Origin: Bacteroidota bacterium
Lineage (GTDB): Bacteria; Bacteroidota; Bacteroidia; UKL13-3
Direction of reading: 5' to 3'
Length of the DNA stretch: 64,000 nucleotides
Assembly (NCBI GenBank): GCA_027491355.1
Contig: JAIXWI010000019.1
Span: 59,261 to 123,260 of the forward strand
A program made the translations under genes and the position numbers. Below the pieces are notes generated by a model. It had not been told where the DNA came from. It did no database searches and saw only the letters and a list, made by a program, of their open reading frames with translations. Shown piece after piece: positions 1 through 8,623 of the stretch (positions within the stretch are counted from its first letter, which is position 1; the number at the start of each line of letters is the position of its first letter).

Positions 1-104
1 AAATCATTTCATATTCAATTGTTAAAGCTGATAGTTTAATTGCATTTATTGCAGGATTCAAAGACAATGTTTATGCTAAAGCCTATTTTAGTTACCAAAA
101 ATAA
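1..104 (+). CDS. 3' end of an unidentified protein (truncated by window edge)
   Basis: Frame 3 is open from the first base and ends at TAA (102-104). It reads IISYSIVKADSLIAF... and ends ...AKAYFSYQK. The other two plus frames hit stops within 40 bases. Amino-acid composition and codon use look like the neighbouring genes, so this is probably the tail of a real plus-strand gene that converges on the PNGase F-like gene. The alternating polar and aromatic ending could fit an outer-membrane strand, but 33 residues do not allow a family call. It is too short for the ORF track. Confidence 0.45.
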   Translation, partial: IISYSIVKADSLIAFIAGFKDNVYAKAYFSYQK

Positions 105-266
105 ACCCACAGTTACACAAGATATTCATTGAAAAAATGAGGCTATGATAGCATAAGAAATGATTTAAAAATACTTGTGATGTATTCTGTAATCATTTCC
201 ATTAAAATCTGTGTAGTTAAATTCAACAGGCTTTGATGATGAATTCATGCCAAAAATGTGTTTTCA

Positions 267-3200
267 TCAATGCTGAATGTGTATTTTTTGCTGTACCACA
301 CTACCACCTTTTTTTAACTTTACAATGTAAATTCCAGCATCTAAATCATTGGTTGTAAAAACATTTTTGTTTGAACTCAATGCAGCTACATCAAAAACTG
401 TTTGCCCAAGCATGTTGATTAATGCTAATTGAGCCCCTTCAATTTGTTTCCCTTCAACCGTAAATGTTGCGGTTGCAGGATTTGGATACAAACTAAAAAA
501 TTGCGTGTACTGATTGTCTTCTACATTCAAAACCCAATCTGTAGTGAATGCCAATTCTATGCTGTTACCAAAATCTGATTGTAGTGTTCTGATAGCAGTT
601 CCATTTGCATTTTTAATTTTAGCATAACCTGTTCCTTGAGCTGTATTTGCCCACCATGACAAACCATCACCACCCCTGTCTTCAATTAACAATTTGTAGC
701 AACCTCCCAATTGGTAATCAAAATTAAACACTGTATTGGCTTTGTCTAAACTTCTTTCATCAATGACTTGTTCATTTTCGTCTATGATTTTAACCACATT
801 GTCTGATGGAACATTGTTTGATCTGATTTCTAATGTAAACTTTCCTGGCAAAACTATTGGCGAATTGAAACTACTCATTGCATGGTTGTTAAATGCATAT
901 TGGTCAATTTGTTGGTTTACTTGTACAATTTGAGCATGGAAGAGATTCCCATTTTTTTGAACACCTTCTAACCACAAATTTGCAATGGGCAATTCAATTG
1001 TAACCATATCCATTGAAAGTAAACTTCCTGTCCAAGTGTACGATTGCTTGTTGCTTGACTGATTAACCCAATAGTCAATTTTTAATTGTTGAATGGTAGA
1101 TGAACCCGTATTCTGAACAACAATTTTAGGCTTTGTGCAGGTTGGATTTTTTCTTGCATAAGCAATTTTAGTGCTTGGTTGTAATACATCATTGATACGG
1201 GCATCTGTCTGAAAATTGGGTACTCCATAACTCACCAATTGGTGAGCTACATGAAACCTGTAATCACCAGCAGCATTTTGTGGAGCAGAGGTATTGTAAT
1301 CAATTGTTGTAGATTTTCCTGGAGTTAAGTAAGGAGTTAAATCTTGTTGCATGGTCAATGAGGCTTCCCCTGGGCACCATCCTTGTCGGTCGTATACCCA
1401 TGTTCCACCCTGAGGAAATACTGGATTACTCCCACATTCTTGTACAACTTTCCAATAAAACTCACTTTCACCACCCTCAATATTGATCATGTGGTTGACG
1501 GTTCCACCATTGTTTTCAAATTCACCCTCTGTACCATGACCAGTAATGGTTGATCTCAATTTGAATTGACTTGCATCTTTATGTGGAGTTATGTTTAATG
1601 TGGTAAAGCGCGTATCATTATTGATACTTGCAATAGAGGCAGCACCTGCTCTGTTGGTGCCTTGCCATAGCTGATTGAACTCTAAAACAGGTCTTGGAGG
1701 AGTTCCAACAACAAATAAATATTCCATGTCTATTTGTTCTTGATTCTGCCCACCCAATGCCATTAAGAAACGCTTATTCCCTTTAAACAAAGGGGTAAAA
1801 TCTGTCATGTCAAAATACCAAGTTTTACCTTCTACACCAAAGTCGACACCAATTCCATAAGGTGTTACAAATGAAAGCAATTCGTTGTAAAACGGGTAGC
1901 GTTTGTAATAGGTCATGTTTACTATTGTAAATTCGCCTTCAACAGCGTTGGCAATTGAATCAACTCTATTCCCTGAAGTTGCATCAAAAACCATAGATGG
2001 AGCAGCATTGGTGATGCCTACAATGGTTGTATCAAGCAATACGTCATCACTGGCAAGCGGCATCATCCCTTCTTTGCTGCGGATACTGTATTTGTATACC
2101 AATGAAGGTTTTCTTTGCAAAGAATCCAACACCTTTACAGTAACAACTGTTGTTTGAAATGTTCCCTGATGGAGCGTCAATGCAGGTTTGGTATAAGCTG
2201 CAACAAAGTTTCTGTTTAGAGATTCTCCTCTTTCAAAGCTCCACAATAAATGATCACCTATAACTGAATTTCCTGTTACTGAATTTAAAATTGCATTTGA
2301 ACCAAAATCATTCATCTGATAATATGCAACTAAATTGGCATAATTTGGATGTGTTGCATCGATGGTTTTATTCATCCATCTTGAAATGGTGGTATCGGCT
2401 AGTTCTTTGCTATAGATAGCCAATTCAGTAATTTTACCTTTGTAATTATTGTTACCATTTTGGTCTTTACCCAATAAAATTTGAAGCAGTTTTATAGCCC
2501 TTGCCTTGGAATTACCAGCAGTCCATAAAGTACCATTTAAATAAATTTTCATGGAACCGTTTTTGACATTTTTGGTAAATGCCCAATGGTTCCAACGTCC
2601 AGCTTGTTCAGCTGGAACAGCTACTTTATTCACCCTGTCATAACCCCCACTAAAACCACAATCAAAGTATACATTTCCATTGCTATGAGGCAAATGAATG
2701 TTCAATTGCCTGTCGGCAGGATTATTGGCATATCCATACAATAAAGTAGTGGTAATAGGCATTGAAGCTGCATTGCCAAAAGCCCAAAAAGAAATACTCA
2801 TTTCATTGCTAATAGTTCCCAATAAGGCTGTATCTAATTTTGCAAAGCCTTGGTTCATTAAATCGAGTGCGTAATTGTTATTGGCATGCATGCCAATTTG
2901 ATTTTGTTGTAATTGAGCTGCTAGTTGAACCGTTGTTGTTGGTAAAGAATTGGTATAAGAAAATTCCAACAACAAATCTTTGCTGCCATCCCAAGTTAAT
3001 GCTGTGTGAAATGGCAAGAAGTTTTCGCCATTTTTAAAAGTATAATTAGAAAAGTATACCTCGGTAAAACCACTCATTTCAGGTGCATTTAAATTCCATT
3101 TATAGGCTGAAACCCATTTTGCTTTTACTTTCAAGAATTGTATTTGTCCACCATTGTTTACCACATGCAAGGTCATGCCATTAATGCTTCCAGCTATCAA

Positions 3201-3755
3201 TCCTGCGGTTTGCATTTCAGCAGCGGTATACAGTATTTGAGATTTCCCTGATTTTTGATTTCCATCCAATACAAAATCGGCAATCTGACTGCCCAATAAA
3301 CCCATGCTTGCTTTGGTTTCGTTTTGAACCGAATTTACTTTAACTTCTTTTTGAGTAAAGACTTTATAATCGTAAACAGGTTTGCTGGTATACTTAAAAT
3401 TACTTCCACTAAAATTAGAAACCATGTAATTCAAATTGGTGGCTGCTACTGCTTCTATTTTAGTTGAATCAACCAAATAGGTATTGCAGCTATAATCCCA
3501 TTCGCCACAGCCTTGGTCACGGTTGGTTGAATTGGACACCAATGCATTTTTACAACGCATGGTGTACTTCAAAATAATTTTCTCAAAACTCAAATTTGAA
3601 TCTGGCAATTGCACGGCAGTATCTCTTGTTGCTGATGCAAAATGGAATACTTTTACTTTGAGGGTATCACCAGTTTGTTGGGCGAAGGTATACAGTGAAA
3701 ATAAACACAATAAAACTAGGCTAAAAAAGCTAACTATTCTTTTCATAAATCGCAT
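267..3755 (-). CDS. Secreted PNGase F-like protein with LamG domain and T9SS sorting tail
   Basis: Predicted secreted glycan-active or glycan-binding protein of 1162 aa. A signal peptide ends near residue 25 (LYTFAQ). A cysteine-rich GCGEWDYSC motif lies near residue 80. A concanavalin-like LamG domain spans about 315-465 (MSISFWAFG ... GRWNHWAF). About 590-860 resembles the two jelly-roll domains of peptide-N-glycosidase F: SFVTPYGIGVDFG, a GTPPRP hinge, and the late GTWVYDRQGWCPGEA block, with WCPG at about 793. After an Ig-like stretch the protein ends in a type A T9SS sorting domain (LYPNPATATFTV, ending VQQKIHIQH). PNGase F removes N-glycans from asparagine; whether this protein is catalytic cannot be read from the motifs alone. 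Its position beside the T9SS core fits export by that machine. A start at Met4 is also possible. Confidence 0.82.
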   Translation of the reverse strand: MRFMKRIVSFFSLVLLCLFSLYTFAQQTGDTLKVKVFHFASATRDTAVQLPDSNLSFEKIILKYTMRCKNALVSNSTNRDQGCGEWDYSCNTYLVDSTKIEAVAATNLNYMVSNFSGSNFKYTSKPVYDYKVFTQKEVKVNSVQNETKASMGLLGSQIADFVLDGNQKSGKSQILYTAAEMQTAGLIAGSINGMTLHVVNNGGQIQFLKVKAKWVSAYKWNLNAPEMSGFTEVYFSNYTFKNGENFLPFHTALTWDGSKDLLLEFSYTNSLPTTTVQLAAQLQQNQIGMHANNNYALDLMNQGFAKLDTALLGTISNEMSISFWAFGNAASMPITTTLLYGYANNPADRQLNIHLPHSNGNVYFDCGFSGGYDRVNKVAVPAEQAGRWNHWAFTKNVKNGSMKIYLNGTLWTAGNSKARAIKLLQILLGKDQNGNNNYKGKITELAIYSKELADTTISRWMNKTIDATHPNYANLVAYYQMNDFGSNAILNSVTGNSVIGDHLLWSFERGESLNRNFVAAYTKPALTLHQGTFQTTVVTVKVLDSLQRKPSLVYKYSIRSKEGMMPLASDDVLLDTTIVGITNAAPSMVFDATSGNRVDSIANAVEGEFTIVNMTYYKRYPFYNELLSFVTPYGIGVDFGVEGKTWYFDMTDFTPLFKGNKRFLMALGGQNQEQIDMEYLFVVGTPPRPVLEFNQLWQGTNRAGAASIASINNDTRFTTLNITPHKDASQFKLRSTITGHGTEGEFENNGGTVNHMINIEGGESEFYWKVVQECGSNPVFPQGGTWVYDRQGWCPGEASLTMQQDLTPYLTPGKSTTIDYNTSAPQNAAGDYRFHVAHQLVSYGVPNFQTDARINDVLQPSTKIAYARKNPTCTKPKIVVQNTGSSTIQQLKIDYWVNQSSNKQSYTWTGSLLSMDMVTIELPIANLWLEGVQKNGNLFHAQIVQVNQQIDQYAFNNHAMSSFNSPIVLPGKFTLEIRSNNVPSDNVVKIIDENEQVIDERSLDKANTVFNFDYQLGGCYKLLIEDRGGDGLSWWANTAQGTGYAKIKNANGTAIRTLQSDFGNSIELAFTTDWVLNVEDNQYTQFFSLYPNPATATFTVEGKQIEGAQLALINMLGQTVFDVAALSSNKNVFTTNDLDAGIYIVKLKKGGSVVQQKIHIQH

Positions 3756-3765
3756 TCAATGTCAT

Positions 3766-3773
3766 CAAATATA
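3766..3773 (-). promoter_or_regulatory. -7 box of the PNGase F-like gene
   Basis: On the minus strand this reads TATATTTG, a perfect match to the Bacteroidota TAnnTTTG element, 10 bases before the start codon. No TTG was found at the usual -33 distance. The transcript leader would be only a few bases long. Confidence 0.5.
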
Positions 3774-3845
3774 ACACAGAACTGAAAAAAAATACTGCCA
3801 TTTTTGACAACTAACACAAAATCTAATAAACAGTTACGTGAAGTT

Positions 3846-3881
3846 AAAAAAACAAAAAACCTCGAATTTCTTCGAGGTTTT
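3846..3881 (-). terminator. Rho-independent terminator after tRNA-Val
   Basis: The perfect stem AAAACCTCGAA / TTCGAGGTTTT has a 4-nt loop. In minus orientation it is followed by TTTTTTGTTTTTTT. It begins 6 bases after the tRNA 3' end and separates it from the PNGase F-like gene. Confidence 0.85.
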
Positions 3882-3886
3882 GTTTG

Positions 3887-3961
3887 TGGAGGCACATGGA
3901 TTCGAACCAAGGACCCTCTGCTTGTAAGGCAGATGCTCTGAACCAGCTGAGCTATGCCTCC
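3887..3961 (-). tRNA. tRNA-Val (anticodon TAC)
   Basis: The minus strand folds as a 75-nt cloverleaf. The acceptor stem is GGAGGCA / TGCCTCC with discriminator A and no encoded CCA. The D arm is GCTCAGCTGGTTCAGAGC. The anticodon stem-loop is TCTGC-CTTACAA-GCAGA, placing TAC at 34-36 (valine, GTA/GTN). The T loop is TTCGAAT. The T stem CTTGG/CCATG has one T-T mismatch. ORF 3834..4064 of the track runs across it and is not a gene. Confidence 0.95.
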
Positions 3962-3973
3962 CTAAGGGGAGTG

Positions 3974-4002
3974 CAAATATAAAAAAGGAAATTGGATTAC
4001 AA
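3974..4002 (-). promoter_or_regulatory. Promoter of tRNA-Val
   Basis: The minus strand shows TTTG (-33 element), 18 bp, then TATATTTG (-7 element, plus coordinates 3974-3981). Both match the Bacteroidota primary sigma consensus. The tRNA 5' end is 12 bases downstream of the -7 box. Confidence 0.75.
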
Positions 4003-4070
4003 ATACTTTTATAAAAATATTTTAAATAAAATTGAACCAACTCTCCTAAACAATACAAAGTCAACTACAT

Positions 4071-4104
4071 AAAAAAGGGATGTCAATACTGACATCCCTT
4101 TTTT
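4071..4104 (-). terminator. Rho-independent terminator of the gld operon
   Basis: The stem AAAAAAGGGATGTCA / TGACATCCCTTTTTT has a 4-nt loop. It starts 15 bases after the gldN stop. It is symmetric, so it could work in both directions, but only gldN is positioned to use it. Confidence 0.88.
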
Positions 4105-4119
4105 ATAGTTTAAATGAGT

Positions 4120-4965
4120 TTAGTATTCCCACAAATCATGCTCCATCTCAAACAATTCATTCTTAATGCGCTCGCCTTCTAACAAAGCAGCAACTCCATT
4201 GTCTCTGAATTCTTCGTATTCTCTGATGTACATGTCGTGCTGGTTCGCTTCTTTGGTTACATAGCTCGAGAACATGCGTTGCTCAAACCAATCATCATAA
4301 GAAATACGTGCAGCATCGTTTTGTCTATTGAACAATTCGTAATTAACAGCTATATGTCTGAAATCTGTTTCAGGACTGCCATCTTTTGCATGGTATTTCA
4401 ATACACATAAATCTTGTTCAGGCAAATCATTGCCCTTGATTTTTGGTGTGTAACGAGGCGCAATAGATATGATTCTAACAAACATTTGAGAATGCTTCTT
4501 GTCAAAAATCCAATCTTCTACAATTCTGAATTTTTGAATTCTCAATTCTGGTATCATTGGGTTTACAATGGTATCAGGTTTGGTCAAGGACGGATCATTC
4601 GGATCAATTGGGGTTTCGATGTAATCTGTATCAGTACCCAATGTCATGAAATACTCAATAGACATTTGTGAAGTCAATGAATCGTTTCTGTAAGGAATCA
4701 ATTTACCTTCCTTCACTGCATTGTAAACAATGACACTCAAAGGATTTTTAGGCCAAGCCATAGGCTGGTTTTGCTTTTCTCTTACATCAATCACCCTCAC
4801 AACACGTTTGGCAAACTTCACATCTGCCTCTCTTAAATAAGGCCAAGCAATGACTTTACGTTCTTGCACAGCTTGACGGTTGTAGATGAAATCATCGTAC
4901 ACTCCTTGCGCAAAGCTTCCAAAGCTCAAGAAACTGAATAGGAGGATGATTATTGACTTCTTCAT
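4120..4965 (-). CDS. gldN: GldN/PorN, T9SS core periplasmic protein
   Basis: Periplasmic component of the type IX secretion/gliding apparatus, known to form a ring with the lipoprotein GldK/PorK. It has 281 aa, the usual family size, and a signal peptide (MKKSIIILLFSFLSFGSFAQ). Family features include the early YDDFIYNRQAV stretch, the ADVKFAKRVVRVIDVREKQNQP block and PLSVIVYNAVKEG. It is the last gene of gldKLMN, 20 nt after gldM, and is followed by a strong terminator. Identity rests on sequence character together with operon order. Confidence 0.95.
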   Translation of the reverse strand: MKKSIIILLFSFLSFGSFAQGVYDDFIYNRQAVQERKVIAWPYLREADVKFAKRVVRVIDVREKQNQPMAWPKNPLSVIVYNAVKEGKLIPYRNDSLTSQMSIEYFMTLGTDTDYIETPIDPNDPSLTKPDTIVNPMIPELRIQKFRIVEDWIFDKKHSQMFVRIISIAPRYTPKIKGNDLPEQDLCVLKYHAKDGSPETDFRHIAVNYELFNRQNDAARISYDDWFEQRMFSSYVTKEANQHDMYIREYEEFRDNGVAALLEGERIKNELFEMEHDLWEY

Positions 4966-4985
4966 AATGTTCTGTTTAATTGCTG

Positions 4986-6521
4986 TTATTGTCTAACTGT
5001 AACGGTTAAAGAAGCAGGCAAGTTTACGGCACCTGCAGGTCCTTGTGCACTGATAGCAGTTAAAGTATATGTATCTCCTGGTTTAGCCAATTGCAACAAA
5101 GCTTTAGGCTCACCTGTAATGCTTGGTCCACTACCTTGAGCAAATTTACCATCTCCTCTTTTAGGTTGGTAGATGATTGTCCATCTGATTGGAGTATAAT
5201 TTACACCTTCAAATGCAAAATCTTTCAATGCTGTGAATACAAAACTTGCAGCCTTGATTTGTCCAACTGAGAACGAACCACTTTGGTCTATAGAACCTAA
5301 CATAGGCATAGGCTTAGGGATTTGACGCACACGGTATTTTTGGAAGCCCATTGTTTTTCCTTTCACATTTGCAGTAATAGTTACCTCTCTTTGAGAACCA
5401 TCAACTCTTAACAAATAGGTTCCATCTTGTTTGTCTCTGCTCAACTTACCTCCAGCAGAACAAGTAACATCTACTTCTCTTGCAGAAACACCAGGTACTG
5501 ATATTGAAATTGGATTGTCTAAACCAATGTAAACAACATTCATTTTAGTTGCTGAAATAACAGCCAACGGTGCCAAAGCAAAATAAGAACCTTCAACTTC
5601 ATCCCTTTTAGGTTTACCTTGAGCGTCTTGGGTTACAATCACTGCTTTGAATTTGTTTTCACCTTCTCTGGTTGCAGTTACTTCGTATTTACCAACTCCA
5701 CCATCAACTTTAACAGCAGAACCGTTCACACTGATATCAGGATTGGTTCTTGAACTAGATGCTGCTAAAAAGATATCAGCAGAATACTTATTACCCAAAG
5801 TGATGTAAGTACCATTGTTAGGAATGATTTTAGCTTCCAATTTGTCAATGATCAAAACATCGTCCTTGATAGAACCTTTTAAGTAATCCAAAATTTGTGC
5901 TTCAGTATTTTTGATGTCATTTTGTGTTTTAGATAAAATGGCAACAACTGCAGCTAAAGGTGTATGTTCGAACATTTCAGACTCCCATGTTTTTGGAGCT
6001 TCAGGCTCTTCAATGATCAAATCTGATTTGATATCACCTTGTCTGTCTTTTGGCACAATGGCCATTAACTGATTTCTAATTTGGTTGATTTTTTCTTTGA
6101 CTTCTTTGCCTCTGCCTTGGTTGATCATCAAATTTGCGTGCAATTCAATGTTACTTGGTTGCAACAACTCTTCATCTGATTTTCCGTCTTTACGACCACC
6201 TGCAAGGGCAATCAATTCTTCTTTTAAATCTGAGAAATATTTAACGCCATCATCTGCAATTCTTTTCACTTCGATCGATTTGTCGTAAGCTTCTTTTCCT
6301 TTTGCATCTGCAGGACTTATTTCTTCGTGGTATTTCTTAATTGCTTTTAAGGTGTTTTCATTTTTCTTTTCAATGTTTTCACCAGCACGGTCCATACTTA
6401 CTTCTACCATATGGAAGGCTTTCAAGATTTCAGCTGATACGTTCAATGCTAACAATGCTGTTAACACCAAATACATCATGTTGATCATCTTCTGCCTTAC
6501 GCTTACATTACCTCCAGCCAT
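4986..6521 (-). CDS. gldM: GldM/PorM, T9SS motor shaft protein
   Basis: Inner-membrane protein of 511 aa. A single N-terminal membrane helix (about 15-32, MYLVLTALLALNVSAEILKAF) is followed by a long periplasmic part: a helical region to about 215, then several Ig-like beta domains. In characterised systems the GldM dimer spans the periplasm and couples the GldL proton-driven motor to the GldK/N ring. The N-terminal MAGGNVSVRQKMINMMYLVL is highly typical. It lies between gldL (37-nt gap) and gldN (20-nt gap) in one transcript. Confidence 0.96.
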   Translation of the reverse strand: MAGGNVSVRQKMINMMYLVLTALLALNVSAEILKAFHMVEVSMDRAGENIEKKNENTLKAIKKYHEEISPADAKGKEAYDKSIEVKRIADDGVKYFSDLKEELIALAGGRKDGKSDEELLQPSNIELHANLMINQGRGKEVKEKINQIRNQLMAIVPKDRQGDIKSDLIIEEPEAPKTWESEMFEHTPLAAVVAILSKTQNDIKNTEAQILDYLKGSIKDDVLIIDKLEAKIIPNNGTYITLGNKYSADIFLAASSSRTNPDISVNGSAVKVDGGVGKYEVTATREGENKFKAVIVTQDAQGKPKRDEVEGSYFALAPLAVISATKMNVVYIGLDNPISISVPGVSAREVDVTCSAGGKLSRDKQDGTYLLRVDGSQREVTITANVKGKTMGFQKYRVRQIPKPMPMLGSIDQSGSFSVGQIKAASFVFTALKDFAFEGVNYTPIRWTIIYQPKRGDGKFAQGSGPSITGEPKALLQLAKPGDTYTLTAISAQGPAGAVNLPASLTVTVRQ

Positions 6522-6558
6522 TGCTTCTTTCTTGAGTGTTTAATAAATGAAAAACAAA

Positions 6559-7185
6559 TTAGTTACGAACGTTCATTGCAGCCAACATGTTTCCGTAAAC
6601 ACTGTTCAATGCAGACAAGTTTTTGTTCATTTTATCAAGTTGAGCAGCCATTTCTTTAGAGCCCTCAGCAGCAGTTGCTAAACTTTCCATCGCGTTGCTA
6701 GCTTTGGCGTAAGAACCGTTAATGGTGCTCAAAGAATCAGCAGCTTGTTTAACATTTTTGCTGTATGCATCAGTTGCAACTACTGCACCAGAGATGTCTT
6801 TTAAACCCGAAACATTGTCGTTCAAAGATTTGAAACCATTGCCTAAGCTAGAAATCAATTCAGGACCTATTTTAGCATCAGCCAACATTTTGTCTAATTG
6901 TTGTGTAACGCTTCCGTTATTACCTGAAGCCTTCTTTTCTTTAGGATCTAAACCAGCTAATTCAGGGTAAACTAAAGTCCAATCTGGCTCCTGGTGAGGA
7001 GGCTCAAATGCAGAAATCGCGAAAATTGCAGCTTCAGTTAACAAACCGACCATTAACATGAAGTCAGCTCCAGCTAAGTGAAGAATTTTGAACAAAGCAC
7101 CAACGATAACTACAGAAGCACCAAGTCCATAAGCCTTGGCCATAATTGATTTAAAAAGTTTACTTTCTAAAAAGCTGTTTTTCAT
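6559..7185 (-). CDS. gldL: GldL/PorL, T9SS motor membrane protein
   Basis: 208-aa inner-membrane protein that, with GldM, forms the proton-motive-force-driven motor of the T9SS. Two N-terminal membrane helices (about 18-36 and 42-60) are followed by a cytoplasmic tail rich in helix and coiled-coil sequence. Glu51 in GLLTEAAIF and Glu61 in SAFEPP sit where the family has conserved acidic residues in and after helix 2; I infer they correspond to the proton-pathway glutamates. It sits 43 nt after gldK and 37 nt before gldM. Confidence 0.95.
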   Translation of the reverse strand: MKNSFLESKLFKSIMAKAYGLGASVVIVGALFKILHLAGADFMLMVGLLTEAAIFAISAFEPPHQEPDWTLVYPELAGLDPKEKKASGNNGSVTQQLDKMLADAKIGPELISSLGNGFKSLNDNVSGLKDISGAVVATDAYSKNVKQAADSLSTINGSYAKASNAMESLATAAEGSKEMAAQLDKMNKNLSALNSVYGNMLAAMNVRN

Positions 7186-7228
7186 TTGAAATTATTTAAA
7201 ATGGTTAATAAAATGTTTTTATAAGAAA

Positions 7229-8521
7229 TTATTTCTTGTCTCTGTTTGAGCGACCTACGTAGCTCTGAACTGTTCTGAAACCAACGTATGAATTTGCTGA
7301 ATCTTGGTATTCATATGTTCTTGTTCCGTTTTGAATATAGTAAGCAATGTCTTTCCAAGAACCGCCTTTGATGACTTTTCTTTTCAAGGTTTCAGGCTCA
7401 TCGTCTTTTGCATCATATTGATAGTCCGAGTTCAAATCATGTGAAAACATGTGTGATGACTCGGCATAAGCTGAAATGGTCCATTCTGCAACATTACCAC
7501 TCATGTCATACAATCCGTAATCATTCGGGAAGTATGAACCAACACGGATAGGGTACACACCGCCATCTGAACTGTAATCTCCTCTGCCTGGCTTGAAGTT
7601 TGCCAATGAACAACCTTTTGCATTTTTTACATATGCACTACCCCAAGGATACATTGTTTGGTCACGACCGCCTCTTGCTGCATACTCCCACTCATATTCT
7701 GTTGGAAGACGGAAAGCTGTTACGCCGTTTTCGTCATTTTCAGCATAGAAAGCATTCAATTTAAATGTTCTCCAATGTGCAAATGCGCGGGCTTGTTTCC
7801 AATTTACACCAACTACAGGATAATCGTCATATTTTGGATGCCAATAGTACATGGTTGAAATTGGCTCATTGTATGCATAGGTAAAATCTCTCATGAACAC
7901 CAAAGTGTCAGGATAAATTTCAACCTCTTCAGTTTTTTTGAATTTCTCGCGAGAAACTTTGTAAGAATCTTGGCGTTTCAACTGAGCAGCTGCTCTTAAA
8001 TCTATGTAATCGTAACGGTATTTGATTTTTCTTACATCAAATTGTTTGGTTCTGTAATAGATTTCACCACCTTGGTAATACAAATCTTGAACATCTCCGT
8101 TTTTGGCATCTTCTGCCTCAATTTTTTCGTTGTACTTAATGGCATGTTCACCAGTTTCATCACCAGAAATTGGGTCAACCAATGGGTATTGAAATTTTTC
8201 ACCCAATTTTTCACGGTATATAGAATCCAATACACCATCTACAAACTGACGGTACTCGTTGTTTGTGATTTCAGTATCGTCCATGTAAAATGCCGTAATG
8301 GTGATTTGCTTGTTAGGCGAAATCATTGTGTTTGGGATATCCTGTTCGTTTGATCCCACGTGAATGGAACCTGAAGGAATATAAACCGTACCATATGGTT
8401 GAGGGTGGAACCAAGCCTTACGACCAGATACACCAGTTAGTTCTCCAGAATCTGAACTCAAGCCGCAACCAGCGATTGAGCTAAGAAATACGGAAAATAC
8501 AAACCACCTTAATGTCTTCAT
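7229..8521 (-). CDS. gldK: GldK/PorK, T9SS ring lipoprotein
   Basis: 430-aa outer-membrane lipoprotein with lipobox SIAGC (Cys19). It forms the periplasmic ring with GldN. The body is a formylglycine-generating-enzyme/sulfatase-modifying fold: VYIPSGSIHVGS, FYMDDTEITNNEYRQFV, PVVGVNWKQARAFAHW, RLPTEYEWEYAARGG, GNVAEWT and VIKGGSWKD. GldK uses this fold structurally, not as an enzyme. It is the first gene of gldKLMN and has its own promoter-like sequence in the 102-bp gap after porP. Confidence 0.96.
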   Translation of the reverse strand: MKTLRWFVFSVFLSSIAGCGLSSDSGELTGVSGRKAWFHPQPYGTVYIPSGSIHVGSNEQDIPNTMISPNKQITITAFYMDDTEITNNEYRQFVDGVLDSIYREKLGEKFQYPLVDPISGDETGEHAIKYNEKIEAEDAKNGDVQDLYYQGGEIYYRTKQFDVRKIKYRYDYIDLRAAAQLKRQDSYKVSREKFKKTEEVEIYPDTLVFMRDFTYAYNEPISTMYYWHPKYDDYPVVGVNWKQARAFAHWRTFKLNAFYAENDENGVTAFRLPTEYEWEYAARGGRDQTMYPWGSAYVKNAKGCSLANFKPGRGDYSSDGGVYPIRVGSYFPNDYGLYDMSGNVAEWTISAYAESSHMFSHDLNSDYQYDAKDDEPETLKRKVIKGGSWKDIAYYIQNGTRTYEYQDSANSYVGFRTVQSYVGRSNRDKK

Positions 8522-8552
8522 TTTATTTCAGTTTATAATTAGTCTATTTGGG

Positions 8553-8582
8553 CAAATATATTAAATACATTGAAAAATCCAA
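8553..8582 (-). promoter_or_regulatory. Promoter of gldKLMN
   Basis: The minus strand reads TTG, 19 bp, TATATTTG, which matches the Bacteroidota -33/-7 consensus in both boxes and spacing. The -7 box (8553-8560) is 31 bases before the gldK ATG. It implies that gldKLMN can be transcribed without porP. Confidence 0.7.
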
Positions 8583-8623
8583 GTTTTATGATTTTTTTAT
8601 ATAACGAATTCTTTACGATTTTA

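Noticed and set aside
157-199. Inverted repeat GAAATGATT/AATCATTTC downstream of the PNGase F-like gene
   Set aside because: The 25-base gap, AT-only weak pairing and absence of a T run make it a poor terminator; I did not annotate it.
3834-4064. 76-aa minus ORF
   Set aside because: It runs through tRNA-Val and its terminator.
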